A stretch of 64,000 bases of DNA from Chitinophagales bacterium (GTDB lineage: Bacteria; Bacteroidota; Bacteroidia; Chitinophagales; UBA2359), in NCBI GenBank assembly GCA_020628375.1, contig JAHDFD010000007.1, forward strand, positions 1 through 64,000. Reading direction: 5' to 3'. The notes beneath the pieces are model-generated. The model ran no database searches. It saw nothing but the letters and a program-made list of their open reading frames with translations, and was not told the origin of the DNA. A program made the position numbers and the translations under genes. Shown in pieces: positions 56,037 to 64,000 of this stretch (the first letter of the stretch is position 1; every line of letters begins with the position of its first letter).

Positions 56037-57446
56037 ATGAAATACATTTACTTACTAATATTATGTTGCTTTGCTTATCATGTAGAAGCGCAGATTACCA
56101 TAGATTCAAACGATTTACCGCAGGCTGGAATAATTCATACACTTGCAGTAGGAAATGGTAATCTGGTTGACTTAGGAACAGCTTCAGCAGATGCACAAAC
56201 ATGGGATTTTACAGCAATGACACCTTTTGCTATTAAAGAATTTAGTTTTAATGAAGCTGAAGAGTTAGCAGGTTTTGAAGATTATCCCAATGCAATTATG
56301 GGAAGAACAACTCCATTATTAGATGCGCTGGGCGTTTCTTTGGGCGGTTTGTTGGCTTTGCCGATACCATTACCGGATGCTAATTCATTTTATGGGAATA
56401 ATGCCGAAGGAGGTCTTGATTATTTAGGTATTCATACCAACTTGAATATTGAAAGCATATTAGAAGGTGATTCTGCAAGTATTACAGCAAATCCACCTTT
56501 GAATTTTTATCCTACCGGAACTTATGGTGATAATATTTCAGGAAGTACGGAGTTGTTTTTATCTGCACCGGTTAACGAAAATATTGTTGACCTGATAGGA
56601 GCAGATGATATCGATTTAGATTCTTTAGGTTTAGATCTATCGATCATTGATGCCGGGATTTTAATCGAAGTTGATAGCGATGTTAATATCGATGCATACG
56701 GAACGCTGAATATTCATAATGCTTCTTATGAAGTACTTAGATTTAAAGATGATCTGAATGTTAGATTATCGGTTGGCGCTTACTTAGGTCCTATTCAGTT
56801 ATTGAATTTGATAGATACAACCGTTGTTGCAACACAGTACCGCTTTTGGGCGAAAAACGAAAATCAGCCAGTTGTTACTATGTTGGAACTATTTCAAGAT
56901 GGTGCTTTATCGATTGTTTCAAGTGAATTTTTATACACACCTAGCCCATTGAATGCCGATTTTATCTGGGAGCCAACTTCTAATGGTTCAGCTATCATTC
57001 AATTCAGTGATAATTCACAAGGCGATGGTCTGACTTATTCATGGGATTTTGGTGATGGTTCAACTAGTATGCAACCCAATCCGATACATAACTATCAAAT
57101 CGAAGAAGATCAGAATTTTACAGTAACCCTAACGATTACCGATCTGTTAGGAAATTCAACAACAACAAGTGAGTTGGTTTCAATAATCTTTACTTCTGAA
57201 GAAAATTTGAGCTTATCAGAATTTAACTTATTTCCGAATCCTGCAAGAGATATGGTGAATGTAGAATTACCAAGCAATTGGCAGCAAGCACAAGTGCGTA
57301 TTTTCGATATGAACGGAAAATTGGTGAGTACGGAATATGTGAATAATAATGAACGGTTTAATGTATCGAAACTACCAAGTGGAAATTATAGTGTAGAATT
57401 CAATAATGGTAAAGAAAGCATAAGTAAGCAGTTAATTATTGAATAA
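56037..57446 (+). CDS. T9SS-secreted protein, paralog 2, with PKD domain
   Basis: The 469-residue product has a signal peptide (about 1-18, ending YHVEAQ), a beta-rich domain homologous to the neighbour (WDFTAMTPF, FYGNNAEGG, NFYPTGTYGDN, NIDAYGTLNIHNASYEVLRF), then a PKD domain (about 305-385, YSWDFGDGSTSMQPNPIHNY), and a T9SS tail (FNLFPNPARDMVNVELP, IFDMNGKLV). The PKD domain accounts for most of the size difference. Tandem duplication followed by domain gain or loss is the simplest explanation. Confidence 0.82.
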   Translation: MKYIYLLILCCFAYHVEAQITIDSNDLPQAGIIHTLAVGNGNLVDLGTASADAQTWDFTAMTPFAIKEFSFNEAEELAGFEDYPNAIMGRTTPLLDALGVSLGGLLALPIPLPDANSFYGNNAEGGLDYLGIHTNLNIESILEGDSASITANPPLNFYPTGTYGDNISGSTELFLSAPVNENIVDLIGADDIDLDSLGLDLSIIDAGILIEVDSDVNIDAYGTLNIHNASYEVLRFKDDLNVRLSVGAYLGPIQLLNLIDTTVVATQYRFWAKNENQPVVTMLELFQDGALSIVSSEFLYTPSPLNADFIWEPTSNGSAIIQFSDNSQGDGLTYSWDFGDGSTSMQPNPIHNYQIEEDQNFTVTLTITDLLGNSTTTSELVSIIFTSEENLSLSEFNLFPNPARDMVNVELPSNWQQAQVRIFDMNGKLVSTEYVNNNERFNVSKLPSGNYSVEFNNGKESISKQLIIE

Positions 57447-57456
57447 CTCAATTCCC

Positions 57457-57478
57457 GATTTGGTCGCCTGACCAAATC
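57457..57478 (+). terminator. Hairpin after the second T9SS paralog
   Basis: GATTTGGTC and GACCAAATC form a perfect 9-bp stem with loop GCCT, 10 bp after the stop codon. There is no T-tract, so termination is likely but not certain. Confidence 0.5.
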
Positions 57479-57517
57479 AACCAGTTTAACGATCCACAGT
57501 CCACAAAAAATTAACAT

Positions 57518-57606
57518 AGAGTTTTGTGGTCTGTTGACCATCGACTATCGACTTTTTGTAAATCCCTGAATAAGATTGACGGTTGCAATTTATCATAATT
57601 GAAGCT
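57518..57606. repeat. Decayed relative of the GTGGACAGT...GTTGAC repeat
   Basis: GAGTTTTGTGGTCTGTTGACC, then further on GGTTGCAATTTATCATAATT, are recognisably related to the copies at 42970 and 52409 but with an insertion between the halves. Confidence 0.4.
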
Positions 57607-57646
57607 GAGCTAATAAACACATAGAAATATTTATTGTTATTTATTC

Positions 57647-58066
57647 ATGATTCATACACTCGATCACGAAGTCAATACTGGTTTTCTTTCAGATGAACAT
57701 AAACAAGAACTGGGTGCCTATTCATTGTGGCAAAGCCTTAAAATGGGCGGAGTCGGTTCACCTAAGCTACAATATTTGAATGGTATTATTCCTTTCGATA
57801 CTTTATCGGAAGAGGGTACAGATTTACTTCAGATCAATTTTGAATTGACAAGAAATGCCTTACTCATTCGTGCATGGCAACATGGTGATTGCTTCATAGC
57901 TTACGTTTTTTGGAAAGATATTAAAATGATTCGTTTTTATAAGGAAAATGAGCTACAATCCGATTTAAAAGATGGAAACCAAATTCGGTTTAAAATGGGT
58001 GTAGGAACCAGAGCAGGGTTTAGGAAGTTCTTCGCTAAGTCGCCAATTCAGTTATCGACTAATTAA
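57647..58066 (+). CDS. Hypothetical protein
   Basis: The 139-residue product has no signal peptide or membrane segment and appears to be mixed alpha/beta (LSDEHKQELGAYSLWQSLKMG, LLQINFELTRNALLIRAW, CFIAYVFWKDIKMIRFY). I do not recognise a family. It lies 38 bp ahead of the ABC-F gene, but that gene has its own promoter-like element inside the gap. Confidence 0.6.
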   Translation: MIHTLDHEVNTGFLSDEHKQELGAYSLWQSLKMGGVGSPKLQYLNGIIPFDTLSEEGTDLLQINFELTRNALLIRAWQHGDCFIAYVFWKDIKMIRFYKENELQSDLKDGNQIRFKMGVGTRAGFRKFFAKSPIQLSTN

Positions 58067-58092
58067 TTCACTATTAACACCCTTCAAGACCT

Positions 58093-58100
58093 TAACTTTG
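58093..58100 (+). promoter_or_regulatory. -7 element of the ABC-F gene
   Basis: TAACTTTG matches TAnnTTTG and ends only 4 bp before the ATG (TTTG-CACC-ATG). This would give an mRNA with almost no leader. Confidence 0.55.
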
Positions 58101-58104
58101 CACC

Positions 58105-60075
58105 ATGATTGCTATCGAGAACTTATCTATTCAATATGGCGGACGTACTTTGTTCGATAAGCTGAATTTTGTAGTTAAAACAAAAGACCGTATTGGCTTG
58201 GTGGGAAAGAATGGAGCCGGGAAATCAACTATGCTGAAGATCATAATGGATTTACAAGCACCCGATGAAGGAAATATTGCCATGCCTAATGGGACAACTT
58301 TTGGTTATCTCCCTCAGGATCTTGCAGTAACTTCAACGAGAACTGTAATTGATGAAACCGCACAGGCTTTTTCTGAGATCAATAAGCTGAAAGAGCGTTT
58401 CGATAAGTTGACAAAAGACCTGGAGACCAGAACAGATTATGAGTCTGAAGCTTATCAGCAATTATTGAATAATTATAGTAATGTTCAGGAACGACTTCAG
58501 TACTTAGGTGAGGGAAATATGCGTGCTGAAGCTGAAAAGATTCTGAAAGGTTTAGGTTTTGAAAATGGTCAGTTCGATCGTCCAATGAATACCTTTAGTG
58601 GAGGATGGCAAATGCGCGTTGAATTGGCTAAGATCCTTCTGGCGCAACCCGATTATATTTTACTCGATGAGCCTACCAACCATTTGGATATTGAATCGAT
58701 CATTTGGCTCGAAAACTTTCTTAAAAAGTATCACGGCGGAATATTGCTGATCTCGCACGATCAACGTTTCTTAGATACTGTTTCTAATAGAACCATTGAA
58801 TTGGTAAACGGGAAACTATATGATTATCCGGTAGCCTATTCCAAGTTTCTGGAACTGCGTGACAAGCGAAGGGAAAAGCAGATTTCTGAAAAGAAGAAAC
58901 AGGAAAAATTCGTAGAACATACCGAAACCCTTATCAATAAATTCAGAGCAAAAAAGAATAAAGCGAAGTTTGCACAAACCTTAATTAAAAAACTCGATAG
59001 AATAGAAGAGATTGAGGTAGATGATCTGGAAACTGCTAAAATAAATTTCCGTTTTCCACCTGCACCACGTTCGGGTAAAATTGTGGTGAAGACCGATGCT
59101 TTACATAAACACTACGATACTTTACATGTATTGAATAGTATTGATCTTGAGGTAGAGCGTGGCGAAAAAATTGCTTTTGTTGGAAAGAATGGCGAAGGCA
59201 AAACAACGCTTTCTAAAATAATTGCAGGAAAAATAAATTCAACAGGTGGTGATTGTGAATTAGGACATAATGTAAGCATTGGTTATTACGAGCAGCATCA
59301 GGCTGAAACTTTAGATCCCAAGAAAACAGTATTTGAAACGATCGATGATGCCGCTACTGGTGAAATAAGGCTGAAAGTCAGGAATTTACTAGGTTCTTTC
59401 CTGTTCAGTGGTGAAGATGCTGATAAAAAGGTAAGTGTACTTTCTGGTGGTGAAAAATCACGATTAGCAATTGCCAAACTCTTATTGGATCCGGTTAATT
59501 TACTCATTCTCGATGAGCCTACCAATCACCTCGATATTCGTTCTAAAGAAATTCTGCAACAGGCAATACATAACTTTGAAGGCTCGGTGATCATCGTTTC
59601 TCACGACAGAGCTTTTCTGAAAGGCTTAACCGACAAAGTGTATGAATTCCGCAATCGAAAAATAAAAGCCTACTTTGGTGATATTGATGATTTTCTCGAA
59701 AAAAGAAAACTAGATTCTTTAGATGACCTTGATCTGAAGAAAGATGATGCACTTAAAAAGTCGTATTCTGAAATTGATAATTCAGCCATTGCTGAAAAGC
59801 AGGTAATAAAACGCTCGGCTCAGGAACAGCGTGAACACGAAAAGTCGATTAAACGTTTGAAAAATAAGATCAATAAAATAGAAAAAGAAATTGATGCTTT
59901 AGAGACGCGTAAAGCTGAAATTGAGGGTTTGATGAATGATCCTGACTTTTATAATTCAAACCCCAATGCAGAAAAACTAATGACAGAACATGTTTCTTTA
60001 AAACAACAAATTAAAACAACTGAAGAAACCTGGGAAGAATTGGCTTTTGAAATGGAAGAACTTGAAAATAGTTGA
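58105..60075 (+). CDS. ABC-F family ATPase
   Basis: The 656-residue product has two ABC domains and no membrane part. Domain 1 has Walker A GKNGAGKST (about 34-42), signature FSGGWQMR and Walker B YILLDEPTNHLD. Domain 2 has GKNGEGKTT, LSGGEKSR and LLILDEPTNHLD. A charged linker (about 245-300, RDKRREKQISEKKKQEKF) joins them, and a coiled-coil C-terminal domain (about 550-656) resembles Uup. ABC-F proteins act on the ribosome E site. No antibiotic-resistance subtype is indicated; a housekeeping translation role is more likely. Confidence 0.93.
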   Translation: MIAIENLSIQYGGRTLFDKLNFVVKTKDRIGLVGKNGAGKSTMLKIIMDLQAPDEGNIAMPNGTTFGYLPQDLAVTSTRTVIDETAQAFSEINKLKERFDKLTKDLETRTDYESEAYQQLLNNYSNVQERLQYLGEGNMRAEAEKILKGLGFENGQFDRPMNTFSGGWQMRVELAKILLAQPDYILLDEPTNHLDIESIIWLENFLKKYHGGILLISHDQRFLDTVSNRTIELVNGKLYDYPVAYSKFLELRDKRREKQISEKKKQEKFVEHTETLINKFRAKKNKAKFAQTLIKKLDRIEEIEVDDLETAKINFRFPPAPRSGKIVVKTDALHKHYDTLHVLNSIDLEVERGEKIAFVGKNGEGKTTLSKIIAGKINSTGGDCELGHNVSIGYYEQHQAETLDPKKTVFETIDDAATGEIRLKVRNLLGSFLFSGEDADKKVSVLSGGEKSRLAIAKLLLDPVNLLILDEPTNHLDIRSKEILQQAIHNFEGSVIIVSHDRAFLKGLTDKVYEFRNRKIKAYFGDIDDFLEKRKLDSLDDLDLKKDDALKKSYSEIDNSAIAEKQVIKRSAQEQREHEKSIKRLKNKINKIEKEIDALETRKAEIEGLMNDPDFYNSNPNAEKLMTEHVSLKQQIKTTEETWEELAFEMEELENS

Positions 60076-60101
60076 ACACGAAGATCTTTTTACAATTGAA
60101 A

Positions 60102-60701
60102 TTAAGGTTTGGTGGGAGGATCAAAAACCCCTTCATAAATTTCTGAAAGTGGAAGAGCAATTTCTAAACAACTGATTTGTAATAATGCTCTTTCTCCTTC
60201 AAACGATTGAAGCAACCAAATATCTTTGTCCTCTTTTCTTGAAAAAATATCTACTTTTATCTCATCCTGGTGAACGATGATATATTCATGCAAAGATTTA
60301 ATGCTTCGGTATAATCTGAACTTGGTGCCATAATCATAATCGTAAGAGCTTTCGGAAACCACCTCAACGACCACTGTAGGATTGATAACGGCATTCTGAT
60401 CTTTTTCTGCTGTTTCTATTTTACCACAAACAACACTTACATCCGGCATTAAATAGCTATTTTTTTTATCGATCCATATTTTTAAATCTGAATTAAAAGC
60501 ATTACAAGTTTTATCTTTCAGTTTTGTGGCAATGGCAACATTAACTCGGCTACTTATCAAACTATGCACAGGTGTTCCTCCGGCCATATATCTGATTTCG
60601 CCATTCAAATACTCTGCTCTGATTTCTGATTTCTCAAGAATATTCAAATACTCTTCTGTACTGAACCACTCTTTTATATTATCATATTTAAGATCTCCCA
60701 T
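60102..60701 (-). CDS. Uma2 family (DUF820) nuclease-fold protein
   Basis: The 199-residue product has the PD-(D/E)XK-like residues of the family: Asp87 in LMPDVSVVC, Glu113 in VVVEVVSESS and Lys127 in YGTKFRLYR. The N-terminus RAEYLNGEIRYMAGG is also typical. Members are very common in cyanobacteria and some Bacteroidota and have no clear biological role. It converges on the ABC-F gene, with 26 bp between stops. Confidence 0.85.
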   Translation of the reverse strand: MGDLKYDNIKEWFSTEEYLNILEKSEIRAEYLNGEIRYMAGGTPVHSLISSRVNVAIATKLKDKTCNAFNSDLKIWIDKKNSYLMPDVSVVCGKIETAEKDQNAVINPTVVVEVVSESSYDYDYGTKFRLYRSIKSLHEYIIVHQDEIKVDIFSRKEDKDIWLLQSFEGERALLQISCLEIALPLSEIYEGVFDPPTKP

Positions 60702-61162
60702 TATTCAAGTAAGTTAACTAATGTAAAAGTAAGCTAAAAAGTCTTTGTGCTTATGGATAAAAAAGTTAATAACTAGCTGTATTCTGTTTATAACAAATAC
60801 GATTTATTGAACAGCTCTTATGAATAGGCATTAAATTTGTACTGTAAAGATTGAAACGGATCATTTATTGTTCGTCTTAATTTGCACTGAAAAGGAGCGT
60901 GTTTTAATGTTTTAAATAAAATTATAATCCACCACTTTTTTGAGATTGAAAATAGCGTATTCAAGCCAAGCATTTCTCATCCGATACGCACATTTTTCCC
61001 TCCTTCACGTGCTGACATATTAAGTAATTTGATCCTTAGTCTCGTTGTAAATCAGTTTGTTATGAATTGATTGTAATAGAAGTATATCTGTTTTAAAAAG
61101 ATATACAAGTGGCTATGTTATGATTAGCCTTGTGTTTATTAACTAACTAATTAAAATTTAAA
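60702..61162. other. 461-bp gene-free region upstream of the NYN-cold-shock fusion gene
   Basis: This is a divergent intergenic region without ORFs. TAGCCTTG at about 61126 is one base off the -7 consensus and would give a leader of about 30 nt. A loosely spaced AGCTGT/ACAGCT inverted repeat lies at about 60775-60816. Nothing else stands out. Confidence 0.4.
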
Positions 61163-63445
61163 ATGGCAAAGAAAAAAGATGCTAAAAAAGTTGACTTCAT
61201 AATAGATGCTACAAATGTTTGTAGCTGGCATAAAGTAAATATAAATAATCAAAGTAAGAATGCTGCTTATTCTACATCGCTGAATGTGATCTTAAAGCTG
61301 ACGAATGTGCTGTCTGACAAGAAAAAAACATTCAAATGTATTTTCGATGCAAGCACTCCTTATAAATTACCTGAAGAAGAACAGGAAATTTATCGCACAC
61401 TTTTACAGGTTTTTGAAAGAGCATTCTATCAGGTTACCGGAGGGCAAAAAGCCGATGACTGGGTGCTGGCTCTTGGAGACAAATTTGGAGCTAAAGTAAT
61501 CAGTACCGATCGTTTTCGTGATTTCCAGTCTCGATATAAATGGCTGGCAAATGAAGATGAAAGACTGGTGAAAGGAGGAATTATGGATATGATGGATGAA
61601 CTTACTATGGTTTTACCTTCATTGAACATAACCGAAAGTATCGTTGAGTCGAGTGAGCAGTTATTCATTCAGCTTGCAAAAAAAATGGGGCTTGAAAACA
61701 AACTTAGTTTTAAATCAACTGGAAGAATAAAGTCTTTTAATTCAGTTAACCAATATGGGTTTATTTATGCTACCGATACTAAAGAAGAAGTTTATTTTAA
61801 AGAAAGCGATTTTAAAATAATACCTGATATCCTTGTAAATTTCGATCTGTTTCGTGATGGTAAAAAGATCTTTGCCAAAAATGTAGTGCCCGTTATTGCT
61901 AAAGATGCAGATGCTTCAAACAGTAACAGAAAGGAAAATAAAAATAATAAAAAAGAAGACAAGGCAGACAAAGTAGAAGGGCAGGTTGAATGGTTCAATA
62001 CTGAAAAAGGTTTTGGCTTGATAAGCAGAAAAGATAAGGAGGAATCTTACATGTTCAAGCTAGATAATTTCAATACAGCTGAAGAAGAACCGAAACCAAA
62101 AATGAAAGTAATTTTCAATGTTCAAAGTAAAAACGGGAAATCGTACGCTTATAATGTTTGCAAAGGAACACTTGGTAAAAAACAAGATGCTGAAAAGGAA
62201 AAACCTGCCGCAGCGAATAGCAAAACCACTGATAATTCAGGCGAATTCAAACAGAAAGTAAGCTCCATTTTACCACAATTGAATATCAAATTGAACGGTA
62301 AGATCAATAATATTAAAGGGAGTTATGGCTTTATTTCTATGGAAGATGCAGATTCGGCTTTATTCTTTAAACTTGATGGGAAAGAAGATTTAAAGTCTGG
62401 TGACAAAGTTCAGTTTTTATTAGGTGTTAACGATCACGGTTTATTGGCTGTAGATGTGAGCCTGAAAAAGAAGAAGAAGAAACAAACAGTTAAAAAAGAG
62501 GAAGAGCCAAAAGAAGAGCAGACAACAAAGGCAGAAGTTAAAGAAGAGAAAAAGCCCCAACCAAAGCCTGCTGCACGTAAAACAACGAAAAAAGTAGTTG
62601 AAAAAGTTGAAGAAGCCAAAGTCGAGGAAAAAGCTGAAGTTCAGGAACAGGCAAAAGCTAAAAAAACGATTACGCTGAAAACTAAAGCTGCTGAAAATAA
62701 AGATACAGAAGAAAAGAAATCTACAACAAGAGCTAAAAGGAATTCTGCTAAAAAAGAAGAACCTACTGTGGCCGAAATTGTAGAAGAAGTTGTGCCTGTT
62801 GTTGAAAAGGAAGAAGTCAAAAGTCCTGTTAGTAGAAAAAGAACTGAGCGACAAACAAAAGCTGAGGCAACTGAGAAAACCAATAAATTGGAAGCTTTAC
62901 CAGGAGAGAAGCTAAGTAGACAGAAAAGAGGAGCAAGTGCTAAACGCTCTGTTGCTGGAAAACCTGTTGTAGAGAAAACTGTCGCAGAGAAGCCTGCCAC
63001 TGAAAAAACAGTAGTTGAAAATTCAGAACCGGAAATAGTAGAAGCTGAAAAGAAAGAAGCTGTAGAAGTGAAAAAAACGGCTGCAAGTAAAAGAAGAAGT
63101 ACTTCAGCTAAAAGCAGTACGCGTAAAACAACAACTAAAGCAAAACCTGTAGCTGAAGAAAAAGTAGCTGAAACCACAGAAGAAGCTAAAGTGGAAGAAA
63201 AGGTTGAGGAAAAACCTGTAGCTAAAAAAACGACTAGAGCAAAGAAAACGACAACGGCAAAAACGACTACAAGAAAAACAACTCGTAAAACAAGTGGAGC
63301 TACGAAAAAAGCTATTGCAACAAAACCGCGTAGATCTAGTACAAGAAAATCGACAAAATCTGTTGAAAATGAAAACCCTGTAGAAGAGCAAGGTAAGTTA
63401 GATCTGGAAGTCCCATTCATTGTTACGCCACCAGAAGAAGTGTAA
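61163..63445 (+). CDS. NYN/Zc3h12a-type ribonuclease fused to three cold-shock-like domains and a basic tail
   Basis: The 760-residue product has four parts. Residues 10-165 look like a Zc3h12a-type PIN/NYN nuclease, with the acidic residues Asp15 (FIIDATNV), Asp98/Asp99 (KADDWVLALG) and Asp116/Asp120 (STDRFRDF). Residues about 185-243, 271-333 and 376-434 are cold-shock/OB-like domains (GRIKSFNSVNQYGFIY, GQVEWFNTEKGFGLIS, GKINNIKGSYGFIS). Residues 435-760 form a Lys/Glu/Ala/Thr-rich tail whose end (TTRKTTRKTSGATKKA) resembles histone H1 or AlgP. It is probably a cytoplasmic RNA-binding endonuclease. The gene stands alone with a strong terminator. Targets are unknown; the fold call is by motif only. 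Confidence 0.75.
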   Translation: MAKKKDAKKVDFIIDATNVCSWHKVNINNQSKNAAYSTSLNVILKLTNVLSDKKKTFKCIFDASTPYKLPEEEQEIYRTLLQVFERAFYQVTGGQKADDWVLALGDKFGAKVISTDRFRDFQSRYKWLANEDERLVKGGIMDMMDELTMVLPSLNITESIVESSEQLFIQLAKKMGLENKLSFKSTGRIKSFNSVNQYGFIYATDTKEEVYFKESDFKIIPDILVNFDLFRDGKKIFAKNVVPVIAKDADASNSNRKENKNNKKEDKADKVEGQVEWFNTEKGFGLISRKDKEESYMFKLDNFNTAEEEPKPKMKVIFNVQSKNGKSYAYNVCKGTLGKKQDAEKEKPAAANSKTTDNSGEFKQKVSSILPQLNIKLNGKINNIKGSYGFISMEDADSALFFKLDGKEDLKSGDKVQFLLGVNDHGLLAVDVSLKKKKKKQTVKKEEEPKEEQTTKAEVKEEKKPQPKPAARKTTKKVVEKVEEAKVEEKAEVQEQAKAKKTITLKTKAAENKDTEEKKSTTRAKRNSAKKEEPTVAEIVEEVVPVVEKEEVKSPVSRKRTERQTKAEATEKTNKLEALPGEKLSRQKRGASAKRSVAGKPVVEKTVAEKPATEKTVVENSEPEIVEAEKKEAVEVKKTAASKRRSTSAKSSTRKTTTKAKPVAEEKVAETTEEAKVEEKVEEKPVAKKTTRAKKTTTAKTTTRKTTRKTSGATKKAIATKPRRSSTRKSTKSVENENPVEEQGKLDLEVPFIVTPPEEV

Positions 63446-63472
63446 CAATAAAAGACTGAAATTCTATTATTC

Positions 63473-63508
63473 AAAAGCGTCGAAGAAATATTCCTCGACG
63501 CTTTTTTT
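63473..63508. terminator. Strong intrinsic terminator
   Basis: AAAAGCGTCGA (63473-63483) pairs perfectly with TCGACGCTTTT (63495-63505) around an 11-nt loop, followed by further Ts. The preceding A-run makes it usable on both strands, between the convergent fusion gene and the small membrane protein. Confidence 0.93.
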
Positions 63509-63558
63509 ATGTTTTCAGCAAGCTAAAATCATAGATAGTACGAACCTATCGATCAATT

Positions 63559-63981
63559 TTATTCAAAAATTTCCTCTTTTACATAGCCATTCATCCTGTC
63601 ATCATTGCCTTTAATAAATGGTAGAATATGGAAAAATAAGCCAATTCCCCAAAAGAAAAGCACGCTTAAAACCGGAGCTATATTTACCACATCGAATGCA
63701 AGTGTCATCCACGCTAAACTAATAGTTCCCCATATTATATAAGATGCTGAATGAATGAAAATACCATTGTCAGACACATCGGAGTGTATGCCGTTTTGCT
63801 TACCAAAATGCCAACCACTGAAGAACATAGCAACAGCATAAGCAGATGAAGCGATCAGGAATACTATATTTCTATCAGCAGGACGCTGCATTGCCCAGTA
63901 AATTGCGCCATATAACAACATCGTTAGTGTAATTGCCGCAAGACAGAAGAGCCAGAAATATTTACTTATATATTTACTCAT
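63559..63981 (-). CDS. Small four-helix membrane protein
   Basis: The 140-residue product has four predicted membrane helices (about 8-30, 38-58, 78-98 and 103-122) with short loops and an acidic C-terminus (GYVKEEIFE). I do not recognise a family, and no charged or metal-binding residues inside helices suggest a function. It is the last gene in the window, with its start 19 bp from the right edge. Confidence 0.6.
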   Translation of the reverse strand: MSKYISKYFWLFCLAAITLTMLLYGAIYWAMQRPADRNIVFLIASSAYAVAMFFSGWHFGKQNGIHSDVSDNGIFIHSASYIIWGTISLAWMTLAFDVVNIAPVLSVLFFWGIGLFFHILPFIKGNDDRMNGYVKEEIFE

Positions 63982-64000
63982 GATATAGATTTACTGAATA

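Noticed and set aside
58105-60075. ABC-F gene as an antibiotic-resistance determinant
   Set aside because: The protein has the Uup-like layout with a C-terminal coiled coil and no sign of a resistance-type linker that I can recognise.
60102-60701. Uma2 protein as a transposase or part of a defence system
   Set aside because: It stands alone between housekeeping-type genes, with no terminal repeats and no defence partners.
62641-63474. 277-residue open frame on the minus strand
   Set aside because: It is the antisense of the Lys/Glu/Ala-rich tail of the fusion protein; its Phe/Ser/Val-rich product is a composition artefact.
1-64000. tRNA, rRNA and riboswitches
   Set aside because: No T-loop-like GGTTCGAATCC with a matching acceptor stem, no rRNA core sequence and no known riboswitch core was seen in the intergenic regions.

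Overview
The window is chromosomal DNA of a Bacteroidota bacterium. It is AT-rich, carries three proteins with type IX secretion (T9SS) C-terminal sorting domains, has several TAnnTTTG promoter elements close to start codons, and has no Shine-Dalgarno-led gene starts. The order cannot be fixed from the sequence alone; a Flavobacteriales, Chitinophagales or Saprospirales member would fit.

Layout. 1-2.8 kb: a secreted protein that probably runs off the left edge, then 0.8 kb without genes. 2.8-8.2 kb: a leftward run of two small membrane-anchored proteins, a YfhO-like protein and a TMTC-like GT-C/TPR protein. 8.3-11.5 kb: a UDP-sugar epimerase, a DPM1/GtrB-type glycosyltransferase and a polytopic membrane protein; together with the YfhO and GT-C genes this looks like an envelope glycosylation locus. 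11.8-13.6 kb: an M42 aminopeptidase and YebC. 14.0-39.2 kb: one gene for an 8,386-residue secreted protein, 39% of the window. 39.7-47.9 kb: housekeeping genes (CvfB-like, DUF2064 transferase, superoxide dismutase, SRPBCC, DUF445, biotin carrier, FabG, HPF, Xer recombinase, DUF58). 48-52 kb: two tandem paralogous TPR-histidine kinases. 52.6-64 kb: MetG, two tandem paralogous T9SS-secreted proteins, an ABC-F ATPase, a Uma2-type protein, a three-part RNA-related fusion protein and a small membrane protein.

The giant protein has a signal peptide, about ten HYR/Ig-like repeats, SprB-like repeats, about 68 four-cysteine repeats of roughly 81 residues, an SdrD-B-like domain and a T9SS tail. Nineteen consecutive units are exactly 243 bp, and eight A/B pairs inside them form a 486-bp higher-order repeat with four nucleotide-identical A units. 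Residues 1402-3873 contain no Lys, Arg or His, and residues 497-4035 contain no Lys. Two distant units carry the same extra domain in the same loop.

The second unusual gene (61163-63445) joins a Zc3h12a/NYN-type ribonuclease domain to three cold-shock-like domains and a long histone-H1-like basic tail.

The intergenic DNA holds two kinds of fold-back element: a 154-bp family with two copies flanked by TAA (41868 and 52039) and a 163-bp single copy (39497). It also holds REP-like palindromes, a dispersed TTCGACTRYGCTC-core repeat with complementary arms, and several clear hairpin terminators. I see no rRNA, tRNA, CRISPR array or complete insertion sequence.
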